DNA of 64,000 bases from Glycocaulis profundi (GTDB taxonomy: Bacteria; Pseudomonadota; Alphaproteobacteria; Caulobacterales; Maricaulaceae): positions 46,793 through 110,792 of the forward strand of contig VJOU01000012.1 in the NCBI GenBank assembly GCA_007050995.1, written 5' to 3'. A program made the translations under genes and the position numbers. A model generated the notes under the pieces. That model had not been told where the DNA came from. It ran no database searches and was given only the letters and a program-made list of their open reading frames with translations. Within the stretch, counting starts at the first letter, position 1. Each line of letters opens with the position of its first letter. Below, in pieces: positions 26,296 through 36,146 of this stretch.

Positions 26296-26913
26296 TCAGA
26301 CGCGGCGCAGGAATTCCATGGACGCGACCCGCTCGAAGGGCTCGAACAGGCCCGAGGAGACCGCCAGCTTCCAGATTTCATGGGGCGGGCGGCCGCCGTC
26401 GGCGGGGTTGGGGAAGACGTCGTGTATGGCGAGGATGCCGCCGCGGGCCACATGGCCCGCCCAGGCGCGGTAATCGCCCAGCGCGGTCTCCATGGCGTGG
26501 CCGCCATCGATGAACAGGAAACTCAGGGGCGTGCGCCACCAGCGGCCGATCTCCGCGGAGGGGCCGACCAGCGCGAAGACCCGCGATTCCAGCTCCGCCA
26601 GCGCGATGGTGCGCCGGAACTCCGGCAGGGTGTCCACCCGGCCCAGCGCGGCGTCGAACAGGTCGGGATCGTGATAGCCCTCGCCCGGCTGGTGCTCCTC
26701 CGAGCCGCGATGATGATCCAGCGCGAACAGGACGCGGTTCGATTCCGCCGCGGCGCGGCCCAGATAGACGCTGGAGCGCCCGCACCACGAGCCGACCTCC
26801 AGAAACGGCCCCTCCCCCGGCGCGGTGCGCGCGTGGCGGAACAGAGCCTCGCCCTCCTCGGGCGCGAGGAAGCCCTTGATTGTCTGGGGGTCGAGCGGGG
26901 CGGGACCGTCCAC
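26296..26913 (-). CDS. Class I SAM-dependent methyltransferase (Methyltransf_24 type)
   Basis: This 205-residue protein has motif I FLEVGSWCGRSSVYLGRAA (about 37-55), ALDHHRGSEEHQPG, and the acidic LSFLFIDGGHAMETALGDYRAW. The last is typical of the Methyltransf_24 family that includes CmcI-like and O-methyltransferase enzymes. The GTG start at 26913 lies 8 bp after the stop of the small lipoprotein gene, so the two form one operon. It converges on the 897-residue lipoprotein. The substrate is unknown. Confidence 0.85.
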   Translation of the reverse strand: MDGPAPLDPQTIKGFLAPEEGEALFRHARTAPGEGPFLEVGSWCGRSSVYLGRAAAESNRVLFALDHHRGSEEHQPGEGYHDPDLFDAALGRVDTLPEFRRTIALAELESRVFALVGPSAEIGRWWRTPLSFLFIDGGHAMETALGDYRAWAGHVARGGILAIHDVFPNPADGGRPPHEIWKLAVSSGLFEPFERVASMEFLRRV

Positions 26914-26921
26914 GAGGAAAG

Positions 26922-27578
26922 TCAGCTCACGGCCTGCTGCTCGGCGGCGGCCCAGCGGCGCTCGGCCAGCGCGTCCGAGGCGCGCGACAGACGCTCGATG
27001 GCGGCGTCCAGATCGCCCAGACCCACCGTGACGGCCTCCTCGCCCGCGGGGTCGAGCCCCGGGGTGGCGGCGGTGACGGCGGCCTGGAAGAAGGCACGCG
27101 CCCGGCGCATGGCCGTCAGCGCGGCCTCGGCTTCGGACAGGTCGCGGCGCAGCCCGCTCTCGCTCAGAGGCGCGCGGGCGGACACGATCACGCGCGCGGC
27201 GGCGGCGACCTCGTCGGACAGCACCACCGCGTGGCTCATGTCGCGGGCGAGCTTCACGGCGGAATCGTCGGCGCGGCGCAGATAATCGGAAACCGCGTCC
27301 GAGCTGGCCGGCGTCTCCGCCCGACCGCCGACAAGGCGGCTGACGAAACTGTTCAGCCCGGAGCTTTCCTCAAGACGCCAGCCGCTGTCGGCCGCGTTGG
27401 CGCGCAGCGCGCCGGACGCCGTGCGCAGGTCTTCCTGGGCGGAAACCGCGACCACGCCGTTGTCGGCGACCGAAGAACCATTGCCCGCCAGATCTATGGG
27501 CGCGCTGGCGCAGGCCGCCAGAAGGCAGGCCGCGAACGCGGCGGCGGCCAGCCGCCCTTTGGTGAGGAATTCGCCCAT
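26922..27578 (-). CDS. Small predicted lipoprotein, helical
   Basis: This 218-residue protein begins with MGEFLTKGRLAAAAFAACLLAAC, giving a lipobox LAAC (cysteine 23). The mature part is Ala-, Asp- and Ser-rich and almost entirely helical with heptad-like spacing, suggesting a coiled-coil periplasmic domain. I do not recognise the family. A much longer frame exists upstream but is antisense to the peptidase and symporter genes. GCGAGACG precedes ATG 27578. It is transcribed with the downstream methyltransferase and diverges from the iminopeptidase. Confidence 0.75.
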   Translation of the reverse strand: MGEFLTKGRLAAAAFAACLLAACASAPIDLAGNGSSVADNGVVAVSAQEDLRTASGALRANAADSGWRLEESSGLNSFVSRLVGGRAETPASSDAVSDYLRRADDSAVKLARDMSHAVVLSDEVAAAARVIVSARAPLSESGLRRDLSEAEAALTAMRRARAFFQAAVTAATPGLDPAGEEAVTVGLGDLDAAIERLSRASDALAERRWAAAEQQAVS

Positions 27579-27704
27579 CGTCTCGCCCAGACCCCGCCCC
27601 GTGCGGCGTGCGCGCCCCCGGGCCGCTTTGCCGCAATCGTGAAAACGCATAGTGTTCAAAGGAACCCGGCCCAATCTTGCACACTCCGGCGGCGATTTCA
27701 CCCC

Positions 27705-28676
27705 ATGGACTCCCTTCGCCACACACCCCGGCTCGGCCTTCACCCCGCCATCGAGCCCCTGCGCGCGGGCATGCTCGACGTGGGCGAAGGCCACAGCCTC
27801 TACTGGGAGGAATGCGGACGCCCCGACGGCATCCCCGTGGTGGCCCTGCATGGCGGTCCCGGAGGCGGCGCGGCCCCGGCCATGCGCCGATTCTTCGACC
27901 CGGCGCGATACCGGGCGATCATCTTCGATCAGCGCGGCTGCGGGCGCTCGCGCCCCTTCGCGGAAGTGCGCGCCAACGACACCGGACGTCTGGTGGCCGA
28001 CATGGAGCGGCTGCGCGAGGCGATGGGGGTGGAGCGCTGGCTGGTCTTCGGCGGCTCGTGGGGCGCCACGCTGGCGCTGGCCTATGCGCGCGCCTGCCCC
28101 GAGCGGGTGCTCGGACTGGTGCTGCGCGGCGTGTTCGCCTGCACGAGGCGGGAGCTGGACTGGTTTTACGGCCATGGCGCGAACATGGTCTTTCCCGATG
28201 CGTGGGACCGTCTCATCGGGCGGCTGACGCCGTCCGAGCGAGCCGACATCATCGCGGCCTATCATGAACGGGTGATGAGCGAGGACCCGCTGGCGCGCCG
28301 CCCCGACGCCGTGGCCTGGGCCCAGTGGGAAAGCACGCTGATCTCCATGAGCGACGAAACCGCCGCCATCCCGCCCGATCCGCGCCGCTCGGACGCGCTG
28401 GCCCGCCTGGAGACCCATTATTTCCTGCATCGCGGTTTCTTCGAGCGCGACGGCGTGCTTCTGGAAGACACCGCCCACCTGAAGGACATTCCCGGCGTCA
28501 TCGTGCAGGGGCGCTATGACATGGTCACTCCGCCGCGCACCGCCTGGGAGCTGAAGCGGGCCTGGCCGGGGGCCGAGCTTCAGATCGTCCCCGATGCGGG
28601 CCATGCGGCCGGAGAGCCGGGGATTGTGGATGCGCTGGTGCGCGCCACGGGCCGCTTCGCCGAGCGCCTGTCCTGA
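27705..28676 (+). CDS. pip: Proline iminopeptidase
   Basis: This 323-residue alpha/beta-hydrolase of peptidase family S33 releases N-terminal proline. Seen are the N-terminal LHPAIEPLRAGMLDVGEGHSLYWEECG, the oxyanion region LHGGPGGGAAP, DQRGCGRS, the nucleophile elbow GGSWGATLAL and the C-terminal acid/histidine QGRYDMVTPP and DAGHAAGEPG. ATG 27705 has no clear ribosome site, but the family start agrees. An upstream in-frame extension is shadow. It ends just before a strong terminator. Confidence 0.94.
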   Translation: MDSLRHTPRLGLHPAIEPLRAGMLDVGEGHSLYWEECGRPDGIPVVALHGGPGGGAAPAMRRFFDPARYRAIIFDQRGCGRSRPFAEVRANDTGRLVADMERLREAMGVERWLVFGGSWGATLALAYARACPERVLGLVLRGVFACTRRELDWFYGHGANMVFPDAWDRLIGRLTPSERADIIAAYHERVMSEDPLARRPDAVAWAQWESTLISMSDETAAIPPDPRRSDALARLETHYFLHRGFFERDGVLLEDTAHLKDIPGVIVQGRYDMVTPPRTAWELKRAWPGAELQIVPDAGHAAGEPGIVDALVRATGRFAERLS

Positions 28677-28680
28677 ACGA

Positions 28681-28710
28681 AAACGCCCGCCGGAGGACCG
28701 GCGGGCGTTT
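28681..28710. terminator. Terminator between convergent pip and symporter genes
   Basis: AAACGCCCGCCGG and CCGGCGGGCGTTT form a perfect 13-bp stem with an AGGA loop. T/A runs are short (three to four bases) on both sides. It lies between convergent stops and probably works in both directions. Confidence 0.75.
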
Positions 28711-28732
28711 CGTCTGGGGCTCTGCAGCCGGA

Positions 28733-30097
28733 TTATTCTCCGGGGCTGCCGAACAGCTCGATCCCGGCCATCTCGGCCAGACCGGCCAGGAAGATCAGCG
28801 CCACCGCGACCGGAGCCAGATAGCGGATCACGAAGCGCCAGGCGTTGAACAGCGTGCCGTTGAGCTGCATCAGCTCGTGGCGCATCAGCTCGCGGGAGAC
28901 GACCCAGCCCACGAACAGCGCGATGAACAGACCGCCCAGCGGCAGCAGAATGTTGCCGGTGATGGTGTCGAGCACGTCGAAGAAGTCGCCCGAGAAGGCG
29001 CAGGCCACGCCCACCAGCCAGATGATGGCGCCGAAGAACACCGCCGAGCCGACCCGGCCGAAATCGGTGTGCTCCTCGGAGAAGGCCACGATCACCTGCA
29101 GCAGCGAGATCGAGCTGGTCAGGGCCGCGATCAGGGCGAGCAGGAAGAAGAAGGTGCCGACCCACTGTCCGCCGGGCATCTGGGCGAAGGCCGCCGGCAG
29201 CGCCTGGAAGAACAGGGCCGGACCCGCAGCGGGCTCGATGGCGAACAGGAAGACGAAGGGGAAGATCGCCAGACCCGCGACGATGGCGACCACCGTGTCC
29301 GCGCCGGCGATGATCCCGGCCGAAGCCGCCAGATTGTCCTTGCGGCTCAGATACGAGCCATAGGTGATCATGATGGCCGAGCCCACGCTCATGGAGAAGA
29401 AGGCCTGCCCCAGCGCGGCGGTGAACGTGCCGGGAGTCACCTCCGAGAAGTCCGGGGCGAACAGATATTCCAGCGCCTGGCCCATGTCCGCGGTGAACAC
29501 CGCATAGACCACCATCGCCAGCAGCATGACGAAGAACATCGGCATCAGGATGGTCACCGCGCGCTCGATGCCCGCCTTGATGCCCATGGCCACGATGCCG
29601 ATGGTGACGATCATGAAACCGGTGTGCCAGGCGATGACCTGATTGGTGTCTGCCGTCAGCGCGGTGAAGCCGTCGGCCACACTCGCGGCGTCCATGCCGA
29701 CGAATTCGCCCGACGCCATGCGGAAGACGTAGGCGCTGACCCAGCCGGCCACGACCGAGTAGAAGCACAGGATCAGCACGCCGCCCGCCATCGCGACCCA
29801 CCCTGCCACCGACCAGATGGGCGGAGCGCCCGCGTCGAACGCCATCTGGCGCACCGAGCCCACCGCCGAACGGCGCGAATGCCGGCCGACGGAGAGTTCG
29901 GAGATCAGGATGGGCAGGCCGATGGCGAACACGCACACCAGATAGATGACGATGAAGGCCGCGCCTCCGTTCTCGCCCGCGGTGTACGGAAAGCGCCAGA
30001 AATTGCCCAGCCCGACGGACGAGCCGATGGCCGCCATGAGAAACCCGAACCGGGTCGCCCACGTGACCGTGGTCGCCCCGCCGCCAGAAACGGCCAT
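28733..30097 (-). CDS. Neurotransmitter:sodium symporter (NSS) family transporter
   Basis: This 454-residue LeuT-fold protein has about 11-12 helices. The first helix contains the hallmark IGSSVGLGNFWRFPYTAGENGG (about 25-46). Later sodium and substrate-site regions include GSAIMITYGSYL and ALTSSISLLQVIVAF. It imports an amino acid or related solute with Na+; the substrate cannot be told. ATG 30097 is chosen because GGGAGG lies 6 nt upstream; the frame could extend to 30121 without support. It is a single gene, and the Na+ gradient may come from the Mnh antiporter or respiration. Confidence 0.95.
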   Translation of the reverse strand: MAVSGGGATTVTWATRFGFLMAAIGSSVGLGNFWRFPYTAGENGGAAFIVIYLVCVFAIGLPILISELSVGRHSRRSAVGSVRQMAFDAGAPPIWSVAGWVAMAGGVLILCFYSVVAGWVSAYVFRMASGEFVGMDAASVADGFTALTADTNQVIAWHTGFMIVTIGIVAMGIKAGIERAVTILMPMFFVMLLAMVVYAVFTADMGQALEYLFAPDFSEVTPGTFTAALGQAFFSMSVGSAIMITYGSYLSRKDNLAASAGIIAGADTVVAIVAGLAIFPFVFLFAIEPAAGPALFFQALPAAFAQMPGGQWVGTFFFLLALIAALTSSISLLQVIVAFSEEHTDFGRVGSAVFFGAIIWLVGVACAFSGDFFDVLDTITGNILLPLGGLFIALFVGWVVSRELMRHELMQLNGTLFNAWRFVIRYLAPVAVALIFLAGLAEMAGIELFGSPGE

Positions 30098-30186
30098 GAT
30101 GATCCTCCCCTCGCGCGTCATCGCGCGCCGATTACGAATTGGGCGGGAGACTTCCCCATAGCCTCCGCCCGGTCAAGACGGCCCCG

Positions 30187-31332
30187 TCAGCCGAACAGGC
30201 CCCCGCCCTTGGAAGGCTCCGCGCCGCGGTGGACGTGCGCGCCCAGGATCAGGCCCAGCCCGCCCAGCATCACGATCATCACCGTGCCGCCATAGGAGAT
30301 CATCGGCAGGGGCACGCCCACCACGGGCACCAGCCCCATCACCATGGAAGCGTTGATGAAGACGTAGAGCGCGAAGGTGGTCGTCACGCCCATGGTGACC
30401 AGACGCAGGAACATCGACTTGCACGAGATCGCGATCATGATGCAGTGGCCCAGCAGCAGGGCGTAGAGCGCCAGAACGCCGATTCCGCCGACCAGCCCGA
30501 ACTCCTCGCCCAGCATGGTGAAGATGAAGTCGGTCTGCTTTTCAGGCAGGAACTGGAGGTGGGACTGGGTGCCCTGCATGTAGCCCTTGCCGGTCAGCCC
30601 GCCCGAGCCCAGCGCGATCTTGGACTGCAGGATGTGGTAGCCCGCCCCCAGCGGATCGGTCTCGGGGTCGAGGAAGGTCATGATCCGGTTGCGCTGATAC
30701 GGTTCCAGTCCGAAACGGATCAGGCCCACCGCGCCAACCAGACCCGAGACGATCCCCGCGATGATGAGCTTCCAGCTGATCCCCGCCAGGAACATGATCG
30801 CCACGCCGGTGACCGCGACCAGAACCGAGGTGCCCAGATCGGGCTGCTTGACGATCAGCGCGACGGGCGCGCCGATCATCACGGCGGGCACGACAAGGCC
30901 GATGATGGAGGAGACCTTCTCGGGCGGAAGGTCGTGATAGTAGCGCGCCATGGCCAGCACGAGCGTGATCTTCATCATCTCGGACGGCTGCATGCGGATC
31001 GGGCCGATCTCCAGCCAGCGCTGGGCGCCCATGGCCGTCACCCCGATCACCTCCACCCCCACGAGCAGCAGCAGCACGCCCAGATAAGCCGGATAGGCGA
31101 TGGCCATCCAGAAGCGCGGCGGGACCATCGCCACGCCCAGCATGAGGCAGAAGCCCATCGAGAACCGGGTCAGCTGGCGGATGGCCCATGGCTCCCAGCC
31201 GCCCCCGGCGACCGAGTAGAGCATGGTCACGCCGATCACCCCGATCAGCAGCACCAGAAGCACGAAGGCCCAGTTGATCTCGAACAGTTTCGAACTGATG
31301 CCGCGGGGGACGGCCTGGGCGAAGCTGGCCAT
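30187..31332 (-). CDS. rodA: Rod-shape peptidoglycan glycosyltransferase RodA
   Basis: This 381-residue SEDS-family polymerase has about ten membrane helices. Motifs seen are MGAQRWLEIGPIRMQPSEMMK, KQPDLGTSVLV, LGSGGLTGKGYMQGTQS and FLPEKQTDFIFTMLGEEFG. These contain the conserved Trp/Asp/Glu region needed for polymerisation of lipid II. It is paired with PBP2 (mrdA), whose stop lies only 3 bp upstream of the rodA start. It is the last gene of the mreBCD-mrdA-rodA operon. Confidence 0.97.
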   Translation of the reverse strand: MASFAQAVPRGISSKLFEINWAFVLLVLLIGVIGVTMLYSVAGGGWEPWAIRQLTRFSMGFCLMLGVAMVPPRFWMAIAYPAYLGVLLLLVGVEVIGVTAMGAQRWLEIGPIRMQPSEMMKITLVLAMARYYHDLPPEKVSSIIGLVVPAVMIGAPVALIVKQPDLGTSVLVAVTGVAIMFLAGISWKLIIAGIVSGLVGAVGLIRFGLEPYQRNRIMTFLDPETDPLGAGYHILQSKIALGSGGLTGKGYMQGTQSHLQFLPEKQTDFIFTMLGEEFGLVGGIGVLALYALLLGHCIMIAISCKSMFLRLVTMGVTTTFALYVFINASMVMGLVPVVGVPLPMISYGGTVMIVMLGGLGLILGAHVHRGAEPSKGGGLFG

Positions 31333-31335
31333 CGC

Positions 31336-33201
31336 CTATCCTTCCGGCCTGTCGGCGCCGAGGGCGGCGACCGGGCCGATCCGGCCCACCGGATCGCGCT
31401 CGACCAGATCCTTCAGGATGTCCCGGGCGATGGGCGCGGCGACCGTGCCGCCGCCACCATGCTCGATGATCACCGCGACGGCGTATTGCGGATTGTCGGC
31501 CGGGGCGTAGCCGATGAACAGGCCGTGGTTTCTCAGATGCCAGGGCCGGTCCTCGGAGGACCGCAGGCCGCGGGCGCGCTCCTCGGCGGTGATGGAATAG
31601 ACCTGCGCGGTGCCGGTTTTGCCCGCCATCTGCACGCCTTCCACCCCGAAGCCCTGCAGCGGCCAGTAGGCAGTGCCGCCCGGCTCGTGGACCACGCCCA
31701 CATGGGCGTTGTGGACCACCTGCAGGTGTTCCGGATCGAAGCCGATCTCGTTGAAGCGCGGCGCGATGGCCCGTCGGTAGAGGCTGGGCTGGATCATGCG
31801 GCCGGTCGCCATGCGGGCGGTGTAGACCGCGAGCTGGATGGGGCTGGTCTGGGTGTAGCCCTGCCCGATGCCGGTGTTGTAGGTGTCGCCCATGGTCCAG
31901 GGCTGGCCGTGCCGGGCGCGCTTCCACTGGGCGGAAGGGAAATTGCCCGCCGCCTGGGAGATCATCGGAATCCCTATGTCGAACCGTTCGCCGAAGCCCA
32001 GAAGCCGCGCGGTCTCGCCCAGCCGGTCGATGCCCAGCCGGGCGGCGAGCTCATAGAAATAGATGTCGCACGAGACCTTGATCGCCTCGTGCATGTTCAC
32101 CGCGCCGTGCCCGCCCCGCCGCCAGCAGTGGAAGCGCCGGTTGCCCAGCTGGGTCGAGCCCCCGCAGAAAATGCGCTCGCCGGGCCGGATCACGCCCTCG
32201 CGCAGGCCCGCCAGAGAAGCCATGCCCTTGATCGTCGAGGCCGGGGCATAGAGCCCGTTCAGGGTCTTGTTGAACAGCGGGCGGTGGATGTTCTCGTTCA
32301 GCTCGCGGAACTCGCGCGAGGGGATGCCCAGCACGAACATGTTCGGATCGAAGCCCGGCGCGGAGGCCAGCGAGATCACCTCCCCGGTCTGCACGTCCAG
32401 CGCCACCGCCGCGCCGGAATGCCCGGCCATCCGCTCCAGCGCGTAGCGCTGGGCCGCCGCGTCGATGGTCAGGGTGACGTCCCGACCCGGCGTGGCGGGG
32501 CGGGACTGTTCGGGCAGCTCGCGGATCACTCGCCCGAAGGCGTTGACCTCCACCTTGAGCTGGCCGGCCGAGCCGCGCAGCTCCTCGTCCCGGGCCACCT
32601 CCACGCCTGCGCGGCCCACCCGGAAGGCGGGGTGGCGCAGCAGCGGGTCGTTGCCTGCGATCTCAGGGGGCGCGGACTGGACGTATCCCACGACGTGAGA
32701 GAAGGCCTGAGGCATGGGATAGGTCCTGACCTCGCCCACGTCCGGCATCACGCCGGGCAGTTCGGGCAGGTGCAGGTTGACCTTGGAAAAGGTCGCCCAG
32801 TCGAGGTCCTCGGCCACCGTGACCGGCTGGAAGCGCGGCGTGCGGGCCAGATCGCGCATGATCCGCTCGCGCCTTGTCTCGCCCAGCGGCATGTAGCGCG
32901 CCAGCCGGTCCAGCGCGGCGTCCACGTCCCCGGCCTGCTCGCGGATGAGGAAGATGCGGTAGCTGTCGCGGTTCTCCGCCACCGGCTCGCCCGAGCGGTC
33001 CAGCACCGCGCCCCGGCTGGGCAGCTGGATGCGGTAGGAGAACTGGTTGTCGTCCGACAGAAGCGAGTAGCGCTCCTCGTTGCGGATCTGCAGATTATAG
33101 AGCTGGCCGCCGATGCCGGTGAAGACCAGAGCCCCGCCCCCGCCCATCAGCAGGGTGCGGCGGGTGAACTGGTTCTTCGCTTCCTCGGTGTCTCGGCGCA
33201 T
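31336..33201 (-). CDS. mrdA: Penicillin-binding protein 2 (elongasome transpeptidase)
   Basis: This 621-residue class B PBP has a short cytoplasmic start, one membrane helix (about 15-35), a PBP dimerisation domain and a transpeptidase domain. The catalytic motifs are STIK in YAPASTIKGMASL, SCD in IKVSCDIYFYEL and KTGT in QMAGKTGTAQV. It cross-links peptidoglycan made by RodA during lateral growth and is the mecillinam target in relatives. It lies 18 bp downstream of mreD in the same operon. Confidence 0.97.
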   Translation of the reverse strand: MRRDTEEAKNQFTRRTLLMGGGGALVFTGIGGQLYNLQIRNEERYSLLSDDNQFSYRIQLPSRGAVLDRSGEPVAENRDSYRIFLIREQAGDVDAALDRLARYMPLGETRRERIMRDLARTPRFQPVTVAEDLDWATFSKVNLHLPELPGVMPDVGEVRTYPMPQAFSHVVGYVQSAPPEIAGNDPLLRHPAFRVGRAGVEVARDEELRGSAGQLKVEVNAFGRVIRELPEQSRPATPGRDVTLTIDAAAQRYALERMAGHSGAAVALDVQTGEVISLASAPGFDPNMFVLGIPSREFRELNENIHRPLFNKTLNGLYAPASTIKGMASLAGLREGVIRPGERIFCGGSTQLGNRRFHCWRRGGHGAVNMHEAIKVSCDIYFYELAARLGIDRLGETARLLGFGERFDIGIPMISQAAGNFPSAQWKRARHGQPWTMGDTYNTGIGQGYTQTSPIQLAVYTARMATGRMIQPSLYRRAIAPRFNEIGFDPEHLQVVHNAHVGVVHEPGGTAYWPLQGFGVEGVQMAGKTGTAQVYSITAEERARGLRSSEDRPWHLRNHGLFIGYAPADNPQYAVAVIIEHGGGGTVAAPIARDILKDLVERDPVGRIGPVAALGADRPEG

Positions 33202-33219
33202 CCGCAGGTCCTCGGGCCG

Positions 33220-33732
33220 TCAGGAGAAGGTCGCGCGCTCTCTGCGGCGCGCGAACAGCCATGCGGCGGGGGGAAACAGGATCATGGTTATCACGGCCTC
33301 CGCGATCAGGCCACCGGGCGCAGCCGCGGAGCCGATGGCCAGCGAGCCCGCCGCCCAGGCCGCGGCATAGGCGGTCAGGCACGTCACCCAGAACCGCGCG
33401 ATGACCCCCGGCAGGGTGCGCTGCGTCCCGTCCTTCAGACGAGGCCGGGCCAGAGTGAAAGCGACGAGATAGGCCAGCGCCCAGATACCCAGCGGATCGC
33501 CCAGCAGCAGGTCCTGAGCCAGTCCGGCCAGCACGAGCAGCCAGGGCGGCGCGAATTCGGGCCGCCGGACCGCGAAGATGAAGATCACCATCAGCGGCAG
33601 GTTGGGCAGCGGCACCAGGAAGCCGTCAGGCAGGCGCACGGGCGCGGCCACCATCAGCAGAGCCAGCGACAGCAGCAGCCCCATCAGCACCAGGGGCGGC
33701 CAGACCGAGCCGCGTTCAGGCGTGATCCTCAT
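33220..33732 (-). CDS. mreD: Rod-shape-determining protein MreD
   Basis: This 170-residue integral membrane protein has five to six helices; the central LVLAGLAQDLLLGDPLGIWALAYLVAF matches MreD. It links MreC to the membrane elongation complex. The start overlaps the mreC stop by 4 bp. MreD is poorly conserved, and the assignment rests on topology, size and position between mreC and mrdA. Confidence 0.93.
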   Translation of the reverse strand: MRITPERGSVWPPLVLMGLLLSLALLMVAAPVRLPDGFLVPLPNLPLMVIFIFAVRRPEFAPPWLLVLAGLAQDLLLGDPLGIWALAYLVAFTLARPRLKDGTQRTLPGVIARFWVTCLTAYAAAWAAGSLAIGSAAAPGGLIAEAVITMILFPPAAWLFARRRERATFS

Positions 33733-35024
33733 CGGCCGCCCTCCCCGTCATCAGTCTCTGCGTCGTCGTCTTCATCCTCGCCGTCTTCGTCTTCGTCAGC
33801 CGTTTGGGCCTGCGAGGGCGTGAAAAACCGTGCTTCAGGCAGGTCAGAGGACGCAGCAGGTTCGGGCTCGGGCGCTTCCGCCCCCGGGCCCGGTCCGGGC
33901 GGGATGTCGTCTTCTTCCATCATGGCGGGCGTGGGTTCAGGCGCGGCGGCAGGCGCTTCGGCCTGTCCGGAGGCCCCCTCTCCCTCCGTCTCGGCGAGCT
34001 CGGACGGCGCGGTTCCGGGCGATTCCAGCGCGGCGATGGACACGTCTTCCTGCCCGGCGTCCGAAAACCCCGGGCGGGAGGCGGCGAGAAGCGCGATGGC
34101 GTCGTCCAGCGTGCGGACGATCAGCGCCGGCTCATCCTGGGCGGCGAGGAAGAATGGACGTTCGGCGGGATCGGCTTCGGGCGCGCGCACGGGGCTGAAG
34201 GGCGATATCCAGACCAGATCGAGCGGCGCGGCGTCGGCGTAGAGCGCCACGCGCCACACCCCGTCACGCCCGCGCACGGCGTCGCCCACGGGCAGGCCGC
34301 GCGGCAGCACGTTGTCGTCGCCCGAGGTCACGATGCGGTCGCCCTCGCGCATGTCCGGCGCGCGGCCCACATAATCCAGCCGGGGAAATTCGGAGTTGTC
34401 GCCCACCATCATTGCGCGGGCGTTCGAGCGGTCGGCCATGACCGACACCCGGCTGTTCAGATCGGTCAGCAGCAGGATGCGCGAGGACCGCCGCCCGACA
34501 TTCACCGTCCGGCCCACCAGGCCATAGACGTTCACGGCCGGGTAGCCGGGCTCGACCCCATGCTCCTGGCCCACGCCGACCAGCCGGGCGCGCACGAAGG
34601 GACCGCCCGAATCCGCCACGGTCCATGCCGTAACCCGCGAGCGGGGCGCGGGCATCTCAAGGCTGAGGATTTCCTGCTGGCGGCGGACCTGCTCGCCCAG
34701 GTTCAGCGCCGCGTCGCGCCACGCGCTGAGTTCGGCCAGCTCCTCGCGGATGGCGCGGTTGTCCTCGGCCAGCTCGATCTGACGCCGCCACCAGGGCGCG
34801 ATGTTGTTGACCCCGCGCAGGGGCTGGGCGGTGGTCTCGAGCAGCGGAACGGTGACGTCATTGAAGGCCGCGCGGAACGCGGACAGGGCCGGGGCGCGGT
34901 TCTCCGGCCGGTCGAAAGCCAGCAGCACGCCGGCCAGAATGAACAGGACGATCAGAAAGGAGCCCGAGAAGCGGACGCGGTCGTCGTCGTGCTTCTTCTG
35001 CCGCGCTGACTGCCACCGCGCCAC
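33729..35024 (-). CDS. mreC: Rod-shape-determining protein MreC with long acidic tail
   Basis: This 431-residue protein has one membrane helix (about 22-40), a coiled coil and the MreC beta-barrel domains (VTAWTVADSGGPFVRARLVGVGQEHGVEPGYPAV and RSSRILLLTDLNSRVSVM). MreC normally ends near residue 300; here about 130 extra residues follow. They are rich in Glu, Asp, Pro and Ala and end in an almost pure acidic run (DEDEDGEDEDDD). The tail would lie in the periplasm and is presumably disordered. The gene overlaps mreD by 4 bp. Confidence 0.95.
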   Translation of the reverse strand: MARWQSARQKKHDDDRVRFSGSFLIVLFILAGVLLAFDRPENRAPALSAFRAAFNDVTVPLLETTAQPLRGVNNIAPWWRRQIELAEDNRAIREELAELSAWRDAALNLGEQVRRQQEILSLEMPAPRSRVTAWTVADSGGPFVRARLVGVGQEHGVEPGYPAVNVYGLVGRTVNVGRRSSRILLLTDLNSRVSVMADRSNARAMMVGDNSEFPRLDYVGRAPDMREGDRIVTSGDDNVLPRGLPVGDAVRGRDGVWRVALYADAAPLDLVWISPFSPVRAPEADPAERPFFLAAQDEPALIVRTLDDAIALLAASRPGFSDAGQEDVSIAALESPGTAPSELAETEGEGASGQAEAPAAAPEPTPAMMEEDDIPPGPGPGAEAPEPEPAASSDLPEARFFTPSQAQTADEDEDGEDEDDDAETDDGEGGR

Positions 35025-35050
35025 GGCCGGCCGCCTCCTCTGCTATCCGA

Positions 35051-36103
<1,053 letters not shown>

Positions 36104-36146
36104 TCAGCCGGAAATGTCATGAGAGCCCGATTCCCCGCGCCGGGCC

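Noticed and set aside
28733..30062. Upstream extension of the small lipoprotein frame through the symporter region
   Set aside because: It reads the symporter gene in another phase; the lipoprotein signal peptide at 27578 marks the real start.
30140..30170. GGGCGGGAG / CTCCGCCC hairpin between rodA and the symporter
   Set aside because: The stem is bulged with a long loop and no T-run; too weak to call a terminator.
30139..34242. 1367-residue plus-strand open frame across rodA, mrdA, mreD and mreC
   Set aside because: It is antisense to five clear cell-shape genes and its translation is His/Arg/Gln/Gly-rich with no domain. It is a high-GC shadow.
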